In this document: positions 50,531 to 60,298 of the stretch, piece after piece
Numbering within the stretch: the stretch's first letter is position 1
Layout: each line of letters begins with the position of its first letter
Assembly: GCF_005405245.1 (NCBI RefSeq)
Contig: NZ_BJDR01000001.1
Location: 124,001 to 188,000, forward strand
Length of the DNA: 64,000 nt
Source of the DNA: Enterococcus nangangensis
GTDB lineage: Bacteria > Bacillota > Bacilli > Lactobacillales > Enterococcaceae
Direction: 5' to 3'
The notes under the pieces: generated by a model
Told to the model about the DNA's origin: nothing
Seen by the model: the letters and a program-made list of their open reading frames with translations, nothing else
The model's database searches: none
Position numbers and translations under genes: made by a program

Positions 50531-51325
50531 ATGTTTCGTTTTTTCCCACAAAAGGAAAAATACCAAAGAAGCACCACATTTAATTTCAATCCGCAAGGAC
50601 CAATTCCACAACACGTCGCTATCATTATGGATGGTAACGGACGCTGGGCCCAAAATCGCCGCTTGCCTCGGGTTGCTGGGCACAAAGAAGGCATGAATAA
50701 TGTTAAAAAAATTACTAAACAAGCTAGTCGGTTAGGAATTAAAGTATTAACGTTGTATGCTTTTTCCACGGAAAATTGGAAGCGACCTACTGACGAAGTA
50801 AACTTTTTAATGCAGCTGCCGGTGGATTTTTTTGATACCTTTGTGCCGGAACTGATTGCCGAAAATGTCAAAGTGAGTGTCATGGGAGGTATCGAATTTT
50901 TACCGGACCACACGCAAAAAGCCGTCTATGATGCCATGGAGCAAACGAAAGACAATACTGGCATGGTCTTGAACTTTGCTTTGAATTATGGCAGTCGCGC
51001 CGAAGTGTTGGCGGCCGTGAAAAGTGTAGCTACTAAAGTGCAAGCCGGGGACGTAACCGTGGCTGAAATTGATGACGACTTATTTAGCAATGAGCTCATG
51101 ACGGGCTTTTTAGCGCCTGAGTTGCGGGATCCAGAACTTTTGATTCGCACTAGTGGCGAAGAACGTATCAGTAATTTTCTGCTGTGGCAAATTGCTTACA
51201 GCGAATTACATTTTTCCCCAGCTTTTTGGCCGGACTTTGATGAAGACCATTTATTAGCAGCACTAGGTGACTTTCAGCAACGAAATCGTCGCTTCGGTGG
51301 TTTGAATAAGGAGGAAACAAAATGA
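50531..51325 (+). CDS. uppS: Undecaprenyl diphosphate synthase
   Basis: 264 aa, cis-prenyltransferase. It builds the C55 lipid carrier for the wall. Motifs are HVAIIMDGNGRWAQNRRLPRVAGHKEGM near residues 29-57, LYAFSTENWKRP near 80, and RTSGEERISNFLLWQIAYSELHF near 210-232. GAGGGGGAACG precedes the ATG and TATAAT lies about 45 bases upstream of it. It overlaps cdsA by 4 bases. Confidence 0.97.
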   Translation: MFRFFPQKEKYQRSTTFNFNPQGPIPQHVAIIMDGNGRWAQNRRLPRVAGHKEGMNNVKKITKQASRLGIKVLTLYAFSTENWKRPTDEVNFLMQLPVDFFDTFVPELIAENVKVSVMGGIEFLPDHTQKAVYDAMEQTKDNTGMVLNFALNYGSRAEVLAAVKSVATKVQAGDVTVAEIDDDLFSNELMTGFLAPELRDPELLIRTSGEERISNFLLWQIAYSELHFSPAFWPDFDEDHLLAALGDFQQRNRRFGGLNKEETK

Positions 51326-52122
51326 GACAACGAGTTATCACTGCCGTTATTGCCCTAATTGTTTTTATCCCCATCATCGTTTATGGGGGCTTAGCCGTTG
51401 AGTTAGCCGGGGGTGTCCTGGCAGTAATTGGCTTATACGAATTATTTAAAATGAAAGGTTTAACCTTACTGAGCTTTGAAGGTGTTGTCAGTGTTTTAGG
51501 TACACTGGTCTTGGTTTTACCTTTAGAAAATTGGTTTTTCTTTTTACCGCAAGAAACGAATCACTTTACGCTGTTTTATTTTTTTGTGATGGTTCTTTTA
51601 GCCGCGCAGGTCGTGTCTAAAAATACGTATACGATTGACGAAGCAGCTTTTCCAGTAATTGCTAGTCTTTATGTAGGCATGGGCTTTCAAATGTTTGTCG
51701 CTGCCCGTAATCAAAGTTTAGTGGTGTTACTCTTTGCTTTGTTTATTGTTTGGGCGACAGATATTGGCGCTTATATGTTTGGTCGGCAATTTGGTAAAAA
51801 TAAATTATGGCCGGAAATTTCTCCCAATAAAACGATTGAAGGTTCTCTTGGCGGTTTGCTTTCGGCTGTGGTGGTGGCCGCAATCTTCTTACTACTTTAT
51901 CCAGGTGCTAAATATTTCGGCGTTTCCACGGGGCTTTTATTAGTCTATACGATGTTCTTTTCAGCCGCCGGGCAGTTTGGCGACTTAGTGGAGTCGGCTA
52001 TTAAAAGACATTATGATGTGAAAGACTCTGGTAATATTTTGCCTGGTCATGGTGGAATCTTGGATCGTTTTGACTCCATGTTGTTTGTCTTTCCTTTAAT
52101 GCACTTATTTGGTCTTTTTTAG
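51322..52122 (+). CDS. cdsA: Phosphatidate cytidylyltransferase
   Basis: 266 aa with about seven membrane helices. It makes CDP-diacylglycerol, the branch point of phospholipid synthesis. The signature SPNKTIEGSLGGLLSA is near residue 173 and the C-terminal SAIKRHYDVKDSGNILPGHGGILDRFDSM near 228-256. AAGGAGG precedes its ATG, which overlaps uppS. Confidence 0.96.
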   Translation: MRQRVITAVIALIVFIPIIVYGGLAVELAGGVLAVIGLYELFKMKGLTLLSFEGVVSVLGTLVLVLPLENWFFFLPQETNHFTLFYFFVMVLLAAQVVSKNTYTIDEAAFPVIASLYVGMGFQMFVAARNQSLVVLLFALFIVWATDIGAYMFGRQFGKNKLWPEISPNKTIEGSLGGLLSAVVVAAIFLLLYPGAKYFGVSTGLLLVYTMFFSAAGQFGDLVESAIKRHYDVKDSGNILPGHGGILDRFDSMLFVFPLMHLFGLF

Positions 52123-52143
52123 ATTTAAAAGAGGAGGGTTTCC

Positions 52144-53421
52144 ATGAACTTAGCAACAACGATTATTACTTTTTTATTTGTTTTCGGTGGCATTGTCTGG
52201 TTCCATGAGTTTGGCCATTACTTTTTTGCTAAACGGGCGGGTATTTTAGTACGGGAATTCTCCATTGGTATGGGTCCAAAAATTTTTTCGCGGCAAAAAA
52301 ATGGCACCGCCTATACGTTGCGTTGGCTTCCTTTAGGCGGCTACGTCCGGATGGCTGGCTGGGGTGAAGATGAAAATTCTTTACAACCAGGGCAACCGGT
52401 GGGTCTCGTTTTAAATGATGCTGGAAAAGTCGCGCAAATTAATACTTCCAGTAAAATACAATTGCCTAATGCTTTACCTGTAGAAGTGACCCATAGCGAT
52501 TTAGAAAAAGCTTTGACCATTAGTGGCTACGTGGCAGGTCTTGGCGGAAACGTTCAGACGTATTCTTTAGAGCATGACGCGACAATTATTGAAGAAGATG
52601 GTACGGAGATTCGCATTGCACCTATCGACGTACAAATGCAAAGTGCCAAAGTGTGGCAGCGTATCCTAGTGAACTTTGCCGGACCTTTAAATAATTTTAT
52701 CTTATCACTGGTTTTGTTTATTCTCCTGGTCTTTATGCAAGGTGGTGTGCAATATACTAATACCAATACCATTGGTGAAGTAGTTGCCGATTCCCCGGCT
52801 GCTGTCGCTGGTTTAAAAAGCGGTGATGCAGTATTAAGTGTCGATGGTGAGAAAATTTCTTCTTGGCCGGACTTAACGACAATTGTTGCTAAGAGTCCTG
52901 AAAAAGCGTTGGAACTTGAAGTGAAACGGGAAAATGAAGAGTTAGCCATCACGTTAACCCCCAAAGCGGTAGAGAGCAATGGAACTACCGTGGGACAAAT
53001 GGGAGTGTATGCCCCTTTAAAGACCGATTTAGCTTCTAAAATAATCGGCGGTTTTCAATTGTTCGCCGATAATTCTTTGGCTATCTTTAAAGCACTAGGG
53101 TCACTTTTCACCAGCTTTAGCTTAGATAAACTGGGAGGGCCGGTGATGATGTTCCAATACTCGCAAGAAGCGGCCCAAAGTGGTTTGCGGACAGTGCTAG
53201 CTTTAATGGCGATTTTAAGTGTCAACTTAGGGATTATGAATCTTTTGCCGATTCCAGCACTAGATGGTGGTAAGATTGTCTTAAATATTTTAGAGGGTGT
53301 CCGGGGGAAACCCATCAGCCAAGAAAAAGAAGGTTTAGTCACCTTAATCGGTTTTGTCTTCTTGTTTGGCTTAATGATTTTAGTCACTTGGAATGATATC
53401 GCTCGCTATTTCTTCCAGTAG
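52144..53421 (+). CDS. rseP: Site-2 intramembrane protease RseP (Eep)
   Basis: 425 aa. Zinc protease in the membrane with HEFGH near residue 22. A PDZ domain lies at about residues 210-285 (IGEVVADSPAAVAGLKSGDAVLSVDGEKISSWPDL). The second motif NLLPIPALDGGKI, with the third metal ligand, is near 370. In Enterococcus, Eep processes lipoprotein signal peptides into pheromones and cleaves anti-sigma factor. It follows cdsA; the usual next gene proS is absent. Confidence 0.96.
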   Translation: MNLATTIITFLFVFGGIVWFHEFGHYFFAKRAGILVREFSIGMGPKIFSRQKNGTAYTLRWLPLGGYVRMAGWGEDENSLQPGQPVGLVLNDAGKVAQINTSSKIQLPNALPVEVTHSDLEKALTISGYVAGLGGNVQTYSLEHDATIIEEDGTEIRIAPIDVQMQSAKVWQRILVNFAGPLNNFILSLVLFILLVFMQGGVQYTNTNTIGEVVADSPAAVAGLKSGDAVLSVDGEKISSWPDLTTIVAKSPEKALELEVKRENEELAITLTPKAVESNGTTVGQMGVYAPLKTDLASKIIGGFQLFADNSLAIFKALGSLFTSFSLDKLGGPVMMFQYSQEAAQSGLRTVLALMAILSVNLGIMNLLPIPALDGGKIVLNILEGVRGKPISQEKEGLVTLIGFVFLFGLMILVTWNDIARYFFQ

Positions 53422-53427
53422 CGGTCG

Positions 53428-53455
53428 TTGAAAAAGTTTTTAAAAAAGGTATACT
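53428..53455 (+). promoter_or_regulatory. Promoter of polC
   Basis: TTGAAA (53428-53433), 16 bases, TATACT (53450-53455). Confidence 0.65.
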
Positions 53456-53466
53456 AAAGATATTCT

Positions 53467-53502
53467 TAGAAACTGTGACTGTGTCTGGGTCGCAGTTTCT
53501 TT
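53467..53502 (+). terminator. Hairpin terminator between rseP and polC
   Basis: AGAAACTGTGA pairs with TCGCAGTTTCT around a 12-base loop, then TTTT. It lies after the predicted polC promoter, so it may terminate rseP read-through or attenuate polC. Confidence 0.7.
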
Positions 53503-53524
53503 TATGAAGTGAAGGAGGCTGAAG

Positions 53525-56500
53525 ATGGAGTTATCACCAGAAGAACTCTTTAACAAATTAGCTACACAAATCGAATTTATTATTCCCGAAAACCAAGTAG
53601 CATTCGTTAAAGGCGCCGCCATTGAAAAAGTACTTGTGCATAAAAAGAGCCGCCAATACGAATTTTTTATACGCTTTCCACAAATTTTACCCGTGACTCT
53701 TTACCAGAGTTTTTACCAACAATTGCAATATGGTTTCAGTAAAATTGCCGAAGTGCGCTTAAACATTAAGGCTGCCGATAATCGTTTTGCGCAAGATTTA
53801 TTGAGTGATTATTGGTTAGTGGCCATTCAAGGTGAAGCGTGTAATACGCCCATTATTCGGGAGACGTTAAAAAATGCTACGCCTATGCTGAGTGACAATA
53901 AAATTCGTTTGGCCATTGATAATGGGGGCATGCTCCCTTACTTAAAAGATCAATATTTGCCCGTGATTGAAGCTCACTATCAGCGTTTTGGTTTTCCTAA
54001 ATTTACGATTGAGCCCCATTTAGATGAAGAGCAAGCCGAACGAGTCTTAGCACTTTTTGAAGAACAAAAGCAAGAGCGGGAGCAACAAATTCAAAATGAT
54101 GCCCAAGCGATGTTTGAAATTCATCAGCAAAAGAAAAAGGAAAAAGCGGAACAAGAAACAGTGGAAGTCCATCAAGGACCGATTCAATTAGGACGGAATA
54201 TTCCGCAAGATGAAGAAATCACTAGCATGGCAGATATTCTTGAAGAAGAGCGTCGCGTCACCATTGAAGGTTTAGTTTTTGATAAGGAAATTCGCGAGTT
54301 GCGTTCTAAACGGAAAATTTTAATTTTAAAAATGACGGACTATACTTCTTCTTTTGCGGTGAAGAAATTTTCCAACGGTGAAAAAGACGAAGCACTGTTT
54401 GAAGCCATTAAACCTAACTCTTGGTTACGTGTCCGCGGTTCGGTACAAGAAGATACCTTCATGCGGGACCTCGTCATGAATGCCCAAGACTTGGCAGAAG
54501 TCAAACATGCTGAACGCCTTGATACTTATCCTGGCGACAAACGGGTGGAACTCCACGTCCATTCCAATATGTCACAGATGGATGCCACCAACTCCATTAC
54601 TGATTTTGTCGTGCAAGCAAAAAAATGGGGGCAAGAAGCCATCGCCATTACGGATCATGGCGGCGCCCAGTCTTTCCCGGAAGCGTATCAAGCTGGCCAA
54701 AAAAATGGTGTAAAAATTTTATACGGAGTGGAAGCAAACTTGGTAGATGATGGGGTGCCGATTGCTTATAACTTGCAAGATGTCGTTTTAAGTGACGCGG
54801 AATATGTGGTTTTCGACGTGGAAACCACAGGACTTTCAGCCGTTTACGACACTATTATTGAATTAGCCGCGGTGAAGATGCATAAAGGGAATGTCATTGG
54901 AGAGTTTGAGGAGTTTATTGACCCTGGTCATCCTTTATCTAAGACAACAGTAGAGTTAACAGGCATTACTGATGAAATGGTTCGCGGTTCAAAATCAGAA
55001 GAAGAAGTCTTGCGTCGTTTTAAAGAATTTTCCAAAGGGACGATTCTCGTTGCCCACAACGCGACTTTTGATATGGGCTTTTTGAATACGTCTTATGGCC
55101 GGCACGGTATTGCCGAAGCAGACAATCCAGTAGTGGATACGTTGGAGCTTTCCCGCTTCTTACATCCTCAATTAAAGAGCCACCGCCTCAACGTTTTAGC
55201 TAAAAAGTACGGCGTGAACTTGGAACAACATCACCGCGCCGTTTTCGACTCAGAAACCACCGGCCATTTAGCTTGGCTTTTCTTGAAAGAAGCCGCCGAA
55301 GAGCATGGCATTTTAAATCATTTGCATCTTAATGATTATATTGGGCAAGGGGATGCTTATAAACGAGCGCGACCTTTCCATGCGATTATTTTAGCGCAAA
55401 CGCAAGCCGGCTTGAAAAATTTATTTAAGTTAATTTCCGAATCCAACGTTCATTATTTTTATCGCGTGCCCCGCATTCCCCGTTCTTTATTAGCGGAGCA
55501 TCGGGAAGGCTTATTGGTGGGTTCGGCTTGTAGTAACGGTGAAATTTTTGAAGCCATGATGCAAAAAGGGAAAGAAGAAGCTGCCAATCGCGCTAAATTT
55601 TATGATTATCTTGAAATTCAACCGAAAGCTGCCTATGCACCTTTAATTGAACAAGAATTAGTCAAAAATGAAGCAGACTTAGAAGAAATTATTAAAAACA
55701 TGATTGCCATCGGGGAAGATTTAGACAAACCAGTTTGTGTCACCGGAGACGTCCATTACTTGAATCCTGAAGATGGCATCTATCGCAAAATTTTAATTAG
55801 TTCCATGGGGGGAGCGAATCCTTTAAACCGTCACTCCTTACCAGAAGTTTATTTTAAATCTACTTCCGAATTAATGGCGGAGTTTGCCTTTTTAGATGAA
55901 GCGACCCGTAAAAAAGTCATTGTAGATAATCCCCGTTTAGTCGCCAGTTGGATTGATGAGATTACGCCAGTGAAACATGAGCTCTATACGCCAAAAATTC
56001 CCGGTTCAGAAGAAGAAATTTCTAATTTAAGTTATACGCGGGCGCGGGAGCTTTATGGCGATCCTTTACCAGAGATTGTAGAAGCGCGTTTGAAACGAGA
56101 ATTAACGAGTATTATTGGCAATGGTTTCTCGGTGATTTACTTGATCGCCCAAAAATTAGTGCACAAGTCTTTGCGGGATGGTTATTTAGTTGGTTCTCGG
56201 GGGTCTGTAGGTTCTAGCTTTGTCGCCACCATGTCAGGGATTACCGAGGTGAATCCTTTGCCGCCGCATTATCATTGTGTCCAGTGTCAATACTCAGAGT
56301 TTTATGAAGATGGTTCTTACGGTTCTGGTTTTGATATGCCAGAAAAAGCTTGTCCAAAATGTGGGGCTCGTCTTTTTAAAGACGGCCACGATATTCCTTT
56401 TGAAACTTTCTTAGGCTTCCATGGAGATAAAGTTCCTGATATTGATTTAAACTTTTCCGGTGATTACCAACCAGAAGCCCATAACTACACCAAAGTTTTG

Positions 56501-57865
56501 TTTGGTGAAGATTATGTTTATCGGGCAGGAACCATTGGTACAGTAGCGGATAAGACCGCTTATGGGTACGTGAAAGCCTACGAACGGGATCATAATTTAC
56601 AATTCCGGAGCGCGGAAATTGATCGTTTAGCCAAAGGGGCCACCGGCGTAAAACGCACCACGGGTCAGCACCCGGGGGGGATTATCGTTATTCCGGATTA
56701 CATGGATGTCTATGACTTTTCCCCGATTCAATATCCTGCTGATGATCAAAATGCCGAATGGCGCACCACCCACTTTGACTTCCACTCGATTCACGATAAT
56801 ATTTTAAAACTAGATATCCTAGGGCACGATGATCCTACTGTTATTCGGATGCTGCAAGATTTATCAGGGATTGATCCCAAAACAATTCCCACCGATGATG
56901 CGGAAGTGATGCGGATTTTTGCTGGCCCTGAAGTGTTAGGGGTCAATGAAGAGCAAATTTATTCACGGACCGGGACTTTAGGGATTCCCGAATTTGGGAC
57001 GCGTTTTGTGCGGGGGATGTTGGAAGAAACTCATCCGTCGACTTTTGCCGAATTACTACAAATTTCCGGACTGTCTCATGGTACCGATGTTTGGTTAGGC
57101 AATGCTGAAGAATTAATTCGTAAAGGGGAAACCACCCTAGCGGATTGTATCGGTTGTCGGGACGACATTATGGTTTATTTGATGCATGCCGGTCTTGATA
57201 ATGGGATGGCCTTTAAAATTATGGAATCGGTGCGTAAAGGGAAAGGAATTCCTGATGATTGGCAAGAAGAAATGCGCAAGCACAACGTACCAGAATGGTA
57301 TATTGAGTCTTGTTTAAAGATTAAATATATGTTCCCAAAAGCCCATGCGGCTGCTTACGTTTTAATGGCGTTACGAGTGGCTTACTTTAAAGTGTATTAT
57401 CCTATTTTGTATTACTGTGCTTACTTTTCCGTGAGAGCCGATGACTTTGATTTAGTTTCCATGTGCAAAGGCAAAGAAGCCGTCAAAGAAAAAATGAAAG
57501 AAATCAATGACAAAGGTTTAGAAGCCTCCACCAAAGAAAAGAATCTCTTGACGGTTTTAGAATTATGTAACGAAATGTTAGAACGCGGTTTTGAATTTGG
57601 GATGATTGATTTATATAAGTCTGATGCTCAAAATTTTGTGATTGAAGGCAATAAATTAATCGCGCCATTCCGGGCAGTCCCTTCTTTAGGAGCCAACGTC
57701 GCGAAACAAATTTGCGAATCCCGCAAAGACGGTCCTTTCTTATCTAAAGAAGACTTAGCGACCCGGGGGAAAGTTTCTAAAACATTGATTGATTACATGA
57801 ATGAGCAAGGTGTCTTAAAAGATTTACCAGATGAAAACCAGTTATCCTTGTTTGATATGCTCTAA
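53525..57865 (+). CDS. polC: DNA polymerase III alpha subunit, PolC type
   Basis: 1446 aa, the replicative polymerase of low-GC Gram-positives. Domains in order: N-terminal NTD, OB fold at about 230-335, PHP domain ([21 protein letters not shown] near 343), a DnaQ-like 3'-5' exonuclease inserted in the PHP ([24 protein letters not shown] near 430), polymerase core, and a zinc motif with CVQCQYSEF and CPKCGARL. Core residues include [16 protein letters not shown] and [12 protein letters not shown]. The C terminus ends NQLSLFDML, a beta-clamp-binding tail. GAAGGAGG precedes the ATG. Confidence 0.98.
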   Translation: MELSPEELFNKLATQIEFIIPENQVAFVKGAAIEKVLVHKKSRQYEFFIRFPQILPVTLYQSFYQQLQYGFSKIAEVRLNIKAADNRFAQDLLSDYWLVAIQGEACNTPIIRETLKNATPMLSDNKIRLAIDNGGMLPYLKDQYLPVIEAHYQRFGFPKFTIEPHLDEEQAERVLALFEEQKQEREQQIQNDAQAMFEIHQQKKKEKAEQETVEVHQGPIQLGRNIPQDEEITSMADILEEERRVTIEGLVFDKEIRELRSKRKILILKMTDYTSSFAVKKFSNGEKDEALFEAIKPNSWLRVRGSVQEDTFMRDLVMNAQDLAEVKHAERLDTYPGDKRVELHVHSNMSQMDATNSITDFVVQAKKWGQEAIAITDHGGAQSFPEAYQAGQKNGVKILYGVEANLVDDGVPIAYNLQDVVLSDAEYVVFDVETTGLSAVYDTIIELAAVKMHKGNVIGEFEEFIDPGHPLSKTTVELTGITDEMVRGSKSEEEVLRRFKEFSKGTILVAHNATFDMGFLNTSYGRHGIAEADNPVVDTLELSRFLHPQLKSHRLNVLAKKYGVNLEQHHRAVFDSETTGHLAWLFLKEAAEEHGILNHLHLNDYIGQGDAYKRARPFHAIILAQTQAGLKNLFKLISESNVHYFYRVPRIPRSLLAEHREGLLVGSACSNGEIFEAMMQKGKEEAANRAKFYDYLEIQPKAAYAPLIEQELVKNEADLEEIIKNMIAIGEDLDKPVCVTGDVHYLNPEDGIYRKILISSMGGANPLNRHSLPEVYFKSTSELMAEFAFLDEATRKKVIVDNPRLVASWIDEITPVKHELYTPKIPGSEEEISNLSYTRARELYGDPLPEIVEARLKRELTSIIGNGFSVIYLIAQKLVHKSLRDGYLVGSRGSVGSSFVATMSGITEVNPLPPHYHCVQCQYSEFYEDGSYGSGFDMPEKACPKCGARLFKDGHDIPFETFLGFHGDKVPDIDLNFSGDYQPEAHNYTKVLFGEDYVYRAGTIGTVADKTAYGYVKAYERDHNLQFRSAEIDRLAKGATGVKRTTGQHPGGIIVIPDYMDVYDFSPIQYPADDQNAEWRTTHFDFHSIHDNILKLDILGHDDPTVIRMLQDLSGIDPKTIPTDDAEVMRIFAGPEVLGVNEEQIYSRTGTLGIPEFGTRFVRGMLEETHPSTFAELLQISGLSHGTDVWLGNAEELIRKGETTLADCIGCRDDIMVYLMHAGLDNGMAFKIMESVRKGKGIPDDWQEEMRKHNVPEWYIESCLKIKYMFPKAHAAAYVLMALRVAYFKVYYPILYYCAYFSVRADDFDLVSMCKGKEAVKEKMKEINDKGLEASTKEKNLLTVLELCNEMLERGFEFGMIDLYKSDAQNFVIEGNKLIAPFRAVPSLGANVAKQICESRKDGPFLSKEDLATRGKVSKTLIDYMNEQGVLKDLPDENQLSLFDML

Positions 57866-57868
57866 GCC

Positions 57869-57897
57869 TTGTAGTTTCAAGGAATTTATGCTATCAT
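57869..57897 (+). promoter_or_regulatory. Promoter of the rimP-nusA-infB operon
   Basis: TTGTAG (57869-57874), 17 bases, TATCAT (57892-57897), with an extended -10 TG (57889-57890). Confidence 0.75.
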
Positions 57898-57921
57898 GTG
57901 AAAAGAATGATACTGTTGGGG

Positions 57922-57950
57922 GAGTGAGCAAATATTTGCTCACTCTTTTT
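57922..57950 (+). terminator. Intrinsic terminator in the rimP leader
   Basis: GAGTGAGCAAAT (57922-57933) and ATTTGCTCACTC (57934-57945) form a perfect palindrome, then TTTTT. It lies downstream of the promoter and 33 bases before the rimP start. Candidate attenuator. Confidence 0.85.
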
Positions 57951-57982
57951 AATGGAAAATAAATCATAAAGGGGGGACATCC

Positions 57983-58456
57983 TTGAGTAGTGTTGTCGAA
58001 ACCGTCACGGAGTTAGTTACGCCATTTTTAACGGCTAAGAATTTCTATTTAGTGGATGCAGAATTTGTTAAAGAAGGTAAAAATTGGTTCTTGCGAGTTT
58101 TTATTGATAAAGAAGGCGGCATTGACATTGATGAATGTGTTGAGGTCAGCGAATTTTTATCAGAAGCTTTGGATCAATTGGAGCCAGACCCGATTCCCCA
58201 AGCTTACTTTTTAGAGGTTTCTTCGCCAGGAGCAGAACCACCTTTGAAAAAAGAAGAAGACTATCAACGGGCCTTGAATCAATACATCCATATCTCCTTA
58301 TACCAAGCTTTAGCAGGAGAAAAGCAATGGGATGGCTTTTTACGGAATTTAACAGCTGACGAATTAACTTTAGAAATCAAAGTGAAAAGTCGCAGCAAAG
58401 AAATTGTAGTGCCACGGAAAGACATTGCCAAAGCACGCCTTGCGATTCAGTTTTAA
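57983..58456 (+). CDS. rimP: Ribosome maturation factor RimP
   Basis: 157 aa from TTG 57983, with GGGGGGA 7 bases upstream. It assists 30S maturation. Motifs are [44 protein letters not shown] and the family motif [19 protein letters not shown] (usually EVSSPGLDRPL). It is the first gene of the nusA-infB operon. Confidence 0.95.
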   Translation: MSSVVETVTELVTPFLTAKNFYLVDAEFVKEGKNWFLRVFIDKEGGIDIDECVEVSEFLSEALDQLEPDPIPQAYFLEVSSPGAEPPLKKEEDYQRALNQYIHISLYQALAGEKQWDGFLRNLTADELTLEIKVKSRSKEIVVPRKDIAKARLAIQF

Positions 58457-58474
58457 AATGATGGAGGAACTCTG

Positions 58475-59674
58475 ATGAGTAAAGAAATGTTAAACGCCTT
58501 AGACGCCTTGGAAAGCGAAAAAGGAATTGCAAAAGAAATCGTCATTGATGCATTAGAAGCAGCGCTAGTCTCTGCTTATAAACGTCATTACGGTCAAGCG
58601 CAAAATGTCGAAGTTGAATTTGATATGAAAAAAGGCAACATCCACGTTTACGCAGTAAAGGAAGTAACGGAAGAAGTGATGGACTCCCAATTGGAAGTCA
58701 GCTTAAAAGACGCTTTAAAAGTTAATAAAGCGTACGAAATTGGCGATACCATTCGTTTTGAAGTTACCCCTAAAGATTTTGGTCGGATTGCTGCTCAAAC
58801 AGCAAAACAAGTTATCTTGCAACGAGTTCGTGAAGCAGAACGCAGTATCATTTATAACGAATTTTCTGCTTACGAAAAAGATATCATGCAAGGAATTGTG
58901 GAACGCCAAGATAATCGGTATATCTATGTGAACTTAGGTAAGATTGAAGCAGTGTTATCCAAGCAAGATCAAATGCCTAATGAACACTATCAACCTCATG
59001 ACCGGATTAAAGTCTACGTTTCCAAAGTAGAAAATACTTCCAAAGGGCCACAAGTTTTTGTGAGTCGATCACATCCGGATCTATTACGGCGCTTGTTTGA
59101 ACAAGAAGTGCCTGAAGTTTACGATGGTACAGTAGAAATCGTCAGCATCGCGCGGGAAGCCGGCGACCGGGCTAAAGTAGCGGTGAAATCTAACGACCCC
59201 AATATTGATCCAGTAGGGACTTGTGTTGGACCAAAAGGCCAACGGGTTCAAGCTATTGTGAATGAGCTAAAAGGGGAAAATATGGATATCGTGCAATATA
59301 GCGAAGATCCAGCTGAATTTATTGCCAATGCTTTGAATCCAGCCCAAGTTATTGACGTGATTTTCTCCCCAGAAAATCCTAAAGTCTGCACTGTTGTCGT
59401 TCCTGATTACCAATTATCTTTAGCTATTGGGAAAAAAGGCCAAAATGCACGATTGGCAGCTAAATTAACCAGCCATAAGATTGACATTAAACCTGAATCA
59501 GAAATGGCCGCTTACTACGAAGAACAAGCTGCAGTCAGTGCTGCAGTGGAAGAGGCCGTCGAAGAAGTTGTAGCAGAAGACGTCTTGGCAGCTGAAGCTA
59601 TAGAAACTGGCGATGCTGTGGTGGAAACATCTGAAGAAGCCGCACCACAAGAACAAGAGGATTCAGCAGAATAA
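58475..59674 (+). CDS. nusA: Transcription termination/antitermination protein NusA
   Basis: 399 aa. N-terminal polymerase-binding domain (MSKEMLNALDALESEKGI...ALEAALVSAYKRHYG), S1 domain near 135-200 (GIVERQDNRYIYVNLGKIEAVL), KH1 and KH2 domains near 230-345 (DPVGTCVGPKGQRVQAIVNELKGE and LAIGKKGQNARLAAKLT). The acidic tail (about 350-399) is low complexity. TGGAGGA precedes the ATG. Confidence 0.98.
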   Translation: MSKEMLNALDALESEKGIAKEIVIDALEAALVSAYKRHYGQAQNVEVEFDMKKGNIHVYAVKEVTEEVMDSQLEVSLKDALKVNKAYEIGDTIRFEVTPKDFGRIAAQTAKQVILQRVREAERSIIYNEFSAYEKDIMQGIVERQDNRYIYVNLGKIEAVLSKQDQMPNEHYQPHDRIKVYVSKVENTSKGPQVFVSRSHPDLLRRLFEQEVPEVYDGTVEIVSIAREAGDRAKVAVKSNDPNIDPVGTCVGPKGQRVQAIVNELKGENMDIVQYSEDPAEFIANALNPAQVIDVIFSPENPKVCTVVVPDYQLSLAIGKKGQNARLAAKLTSHKIDIKPESEMAAYYEEQAAVSAAVEEAVEEVVAEDVLAAEAIETGDAVVETSEEAAPQEQEDSAE

Positions 59675-59699
59675 AGCAGTAGCTAAAGGAGTTTTGCAG

Positions 59700-59993
59700 A
59701 TGAAACAAAGAAAAATTCCCATGCGTAAAGATGTTGTTTCTGGTGAAATGTATCCCAAAAAAGAATTAGTCCGTATCGTCAAAAATCAAGAAGGCGAAAT
59801 TAGCATTGACCCAACTGGCAAGAAAAATGGCCGAGGGGCGTATGTGGCTTTAGAACCGACTTTGATTAAAAAAGCGTGGGACAAAAAAATCTTAGATCGC
59901 GTCTTAGAAACATCCTTAAGTGATGCTTTTTATCAAGAGCTCTATGATTATGTGGAACATCAAAAAGCCCGGAAGGAACTTTTAGGCAAGTGA
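59700..59993 (+). CDS. ylxR: YlxR family RNA-binding protein (RnpM)
   Basis: 97 aa from the ATG at 59700 (AAAGGAG upstream); the longer frame from 59613 overlaps nusA and is not real. DUF448 fold: RKIPMRKDVVSGEMYPKKELVRIVKN near the start and DPTGKKNGRGAYV near residue 40. YlxR has been reported to bind and modulate RNase P in some Firmicutes. It overlaps ylxQ by 4 bases. Confidence 0.93.
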   Translation: MKQRKIPMRKDVVSGEMYPKKELVRIVKNQEGEISIDPTGKKNGRGAYVALEPTLIKKAWDKKILDRVLETSLSDAFYQELYDYVEHQKARKELLGK

Positions 59994-60286
59994 ATAAAGG
60001 ATTAAACCTTTTAGGTCTAGCGCAACGAGCTGGTAAACTGGTGAGTGGCGAAGAAACCGTCATTAAAAATATTCGCCAAGGGCAAGCTCAGCTGGTGATC
60101 GTTTGTGTGGATGCCAGCGACAATACCAAAAAAAAATTAAAAGATAAATGTACATTTTATCATGTGCCATATGTGGAGGCTTTTACCAACATGGAGTTAT
60201 CTCATGCTATTGGAAAAAAGCGAACCGTCTGTGGCCTGACAGAGGCAGGCTTTAAGCAGAGTCTGTTGAAAATACTACAAGGTTAG
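59990..60286 (+). CDS. ylxQ: L7Ae-like ribosomal protein YlxQ
   Basis: 98 aa, starting at GTG 59990 within the end of ylxR. L7Ae/L30e fold: LNLLGLAQRAGKLVSGEETVIKNIRQGQAQLVIVCVDAS. Such proteins bind kink-turn RNA. Placed between ylxR and infB as in B. subtilis. Confidence 0.92.
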   Translation: MNKGLNLLGLAQRAGKLVSGEETVIKNIRQGQAQLVIVCVDASDNTKKKLKDKCTFYHVPYVEAFTNMELSHAIGKKRTVCGLTEAGFKQSLLKILQG

Positions 60287-60298
60287 GAAGGTGATTGC

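Noticed and set aside
52554-52979. 141-aa minus-strand ORF antisense to rseP
   Set aside because: Shadow of the PDZ-coding region; no ribosome site or homology.
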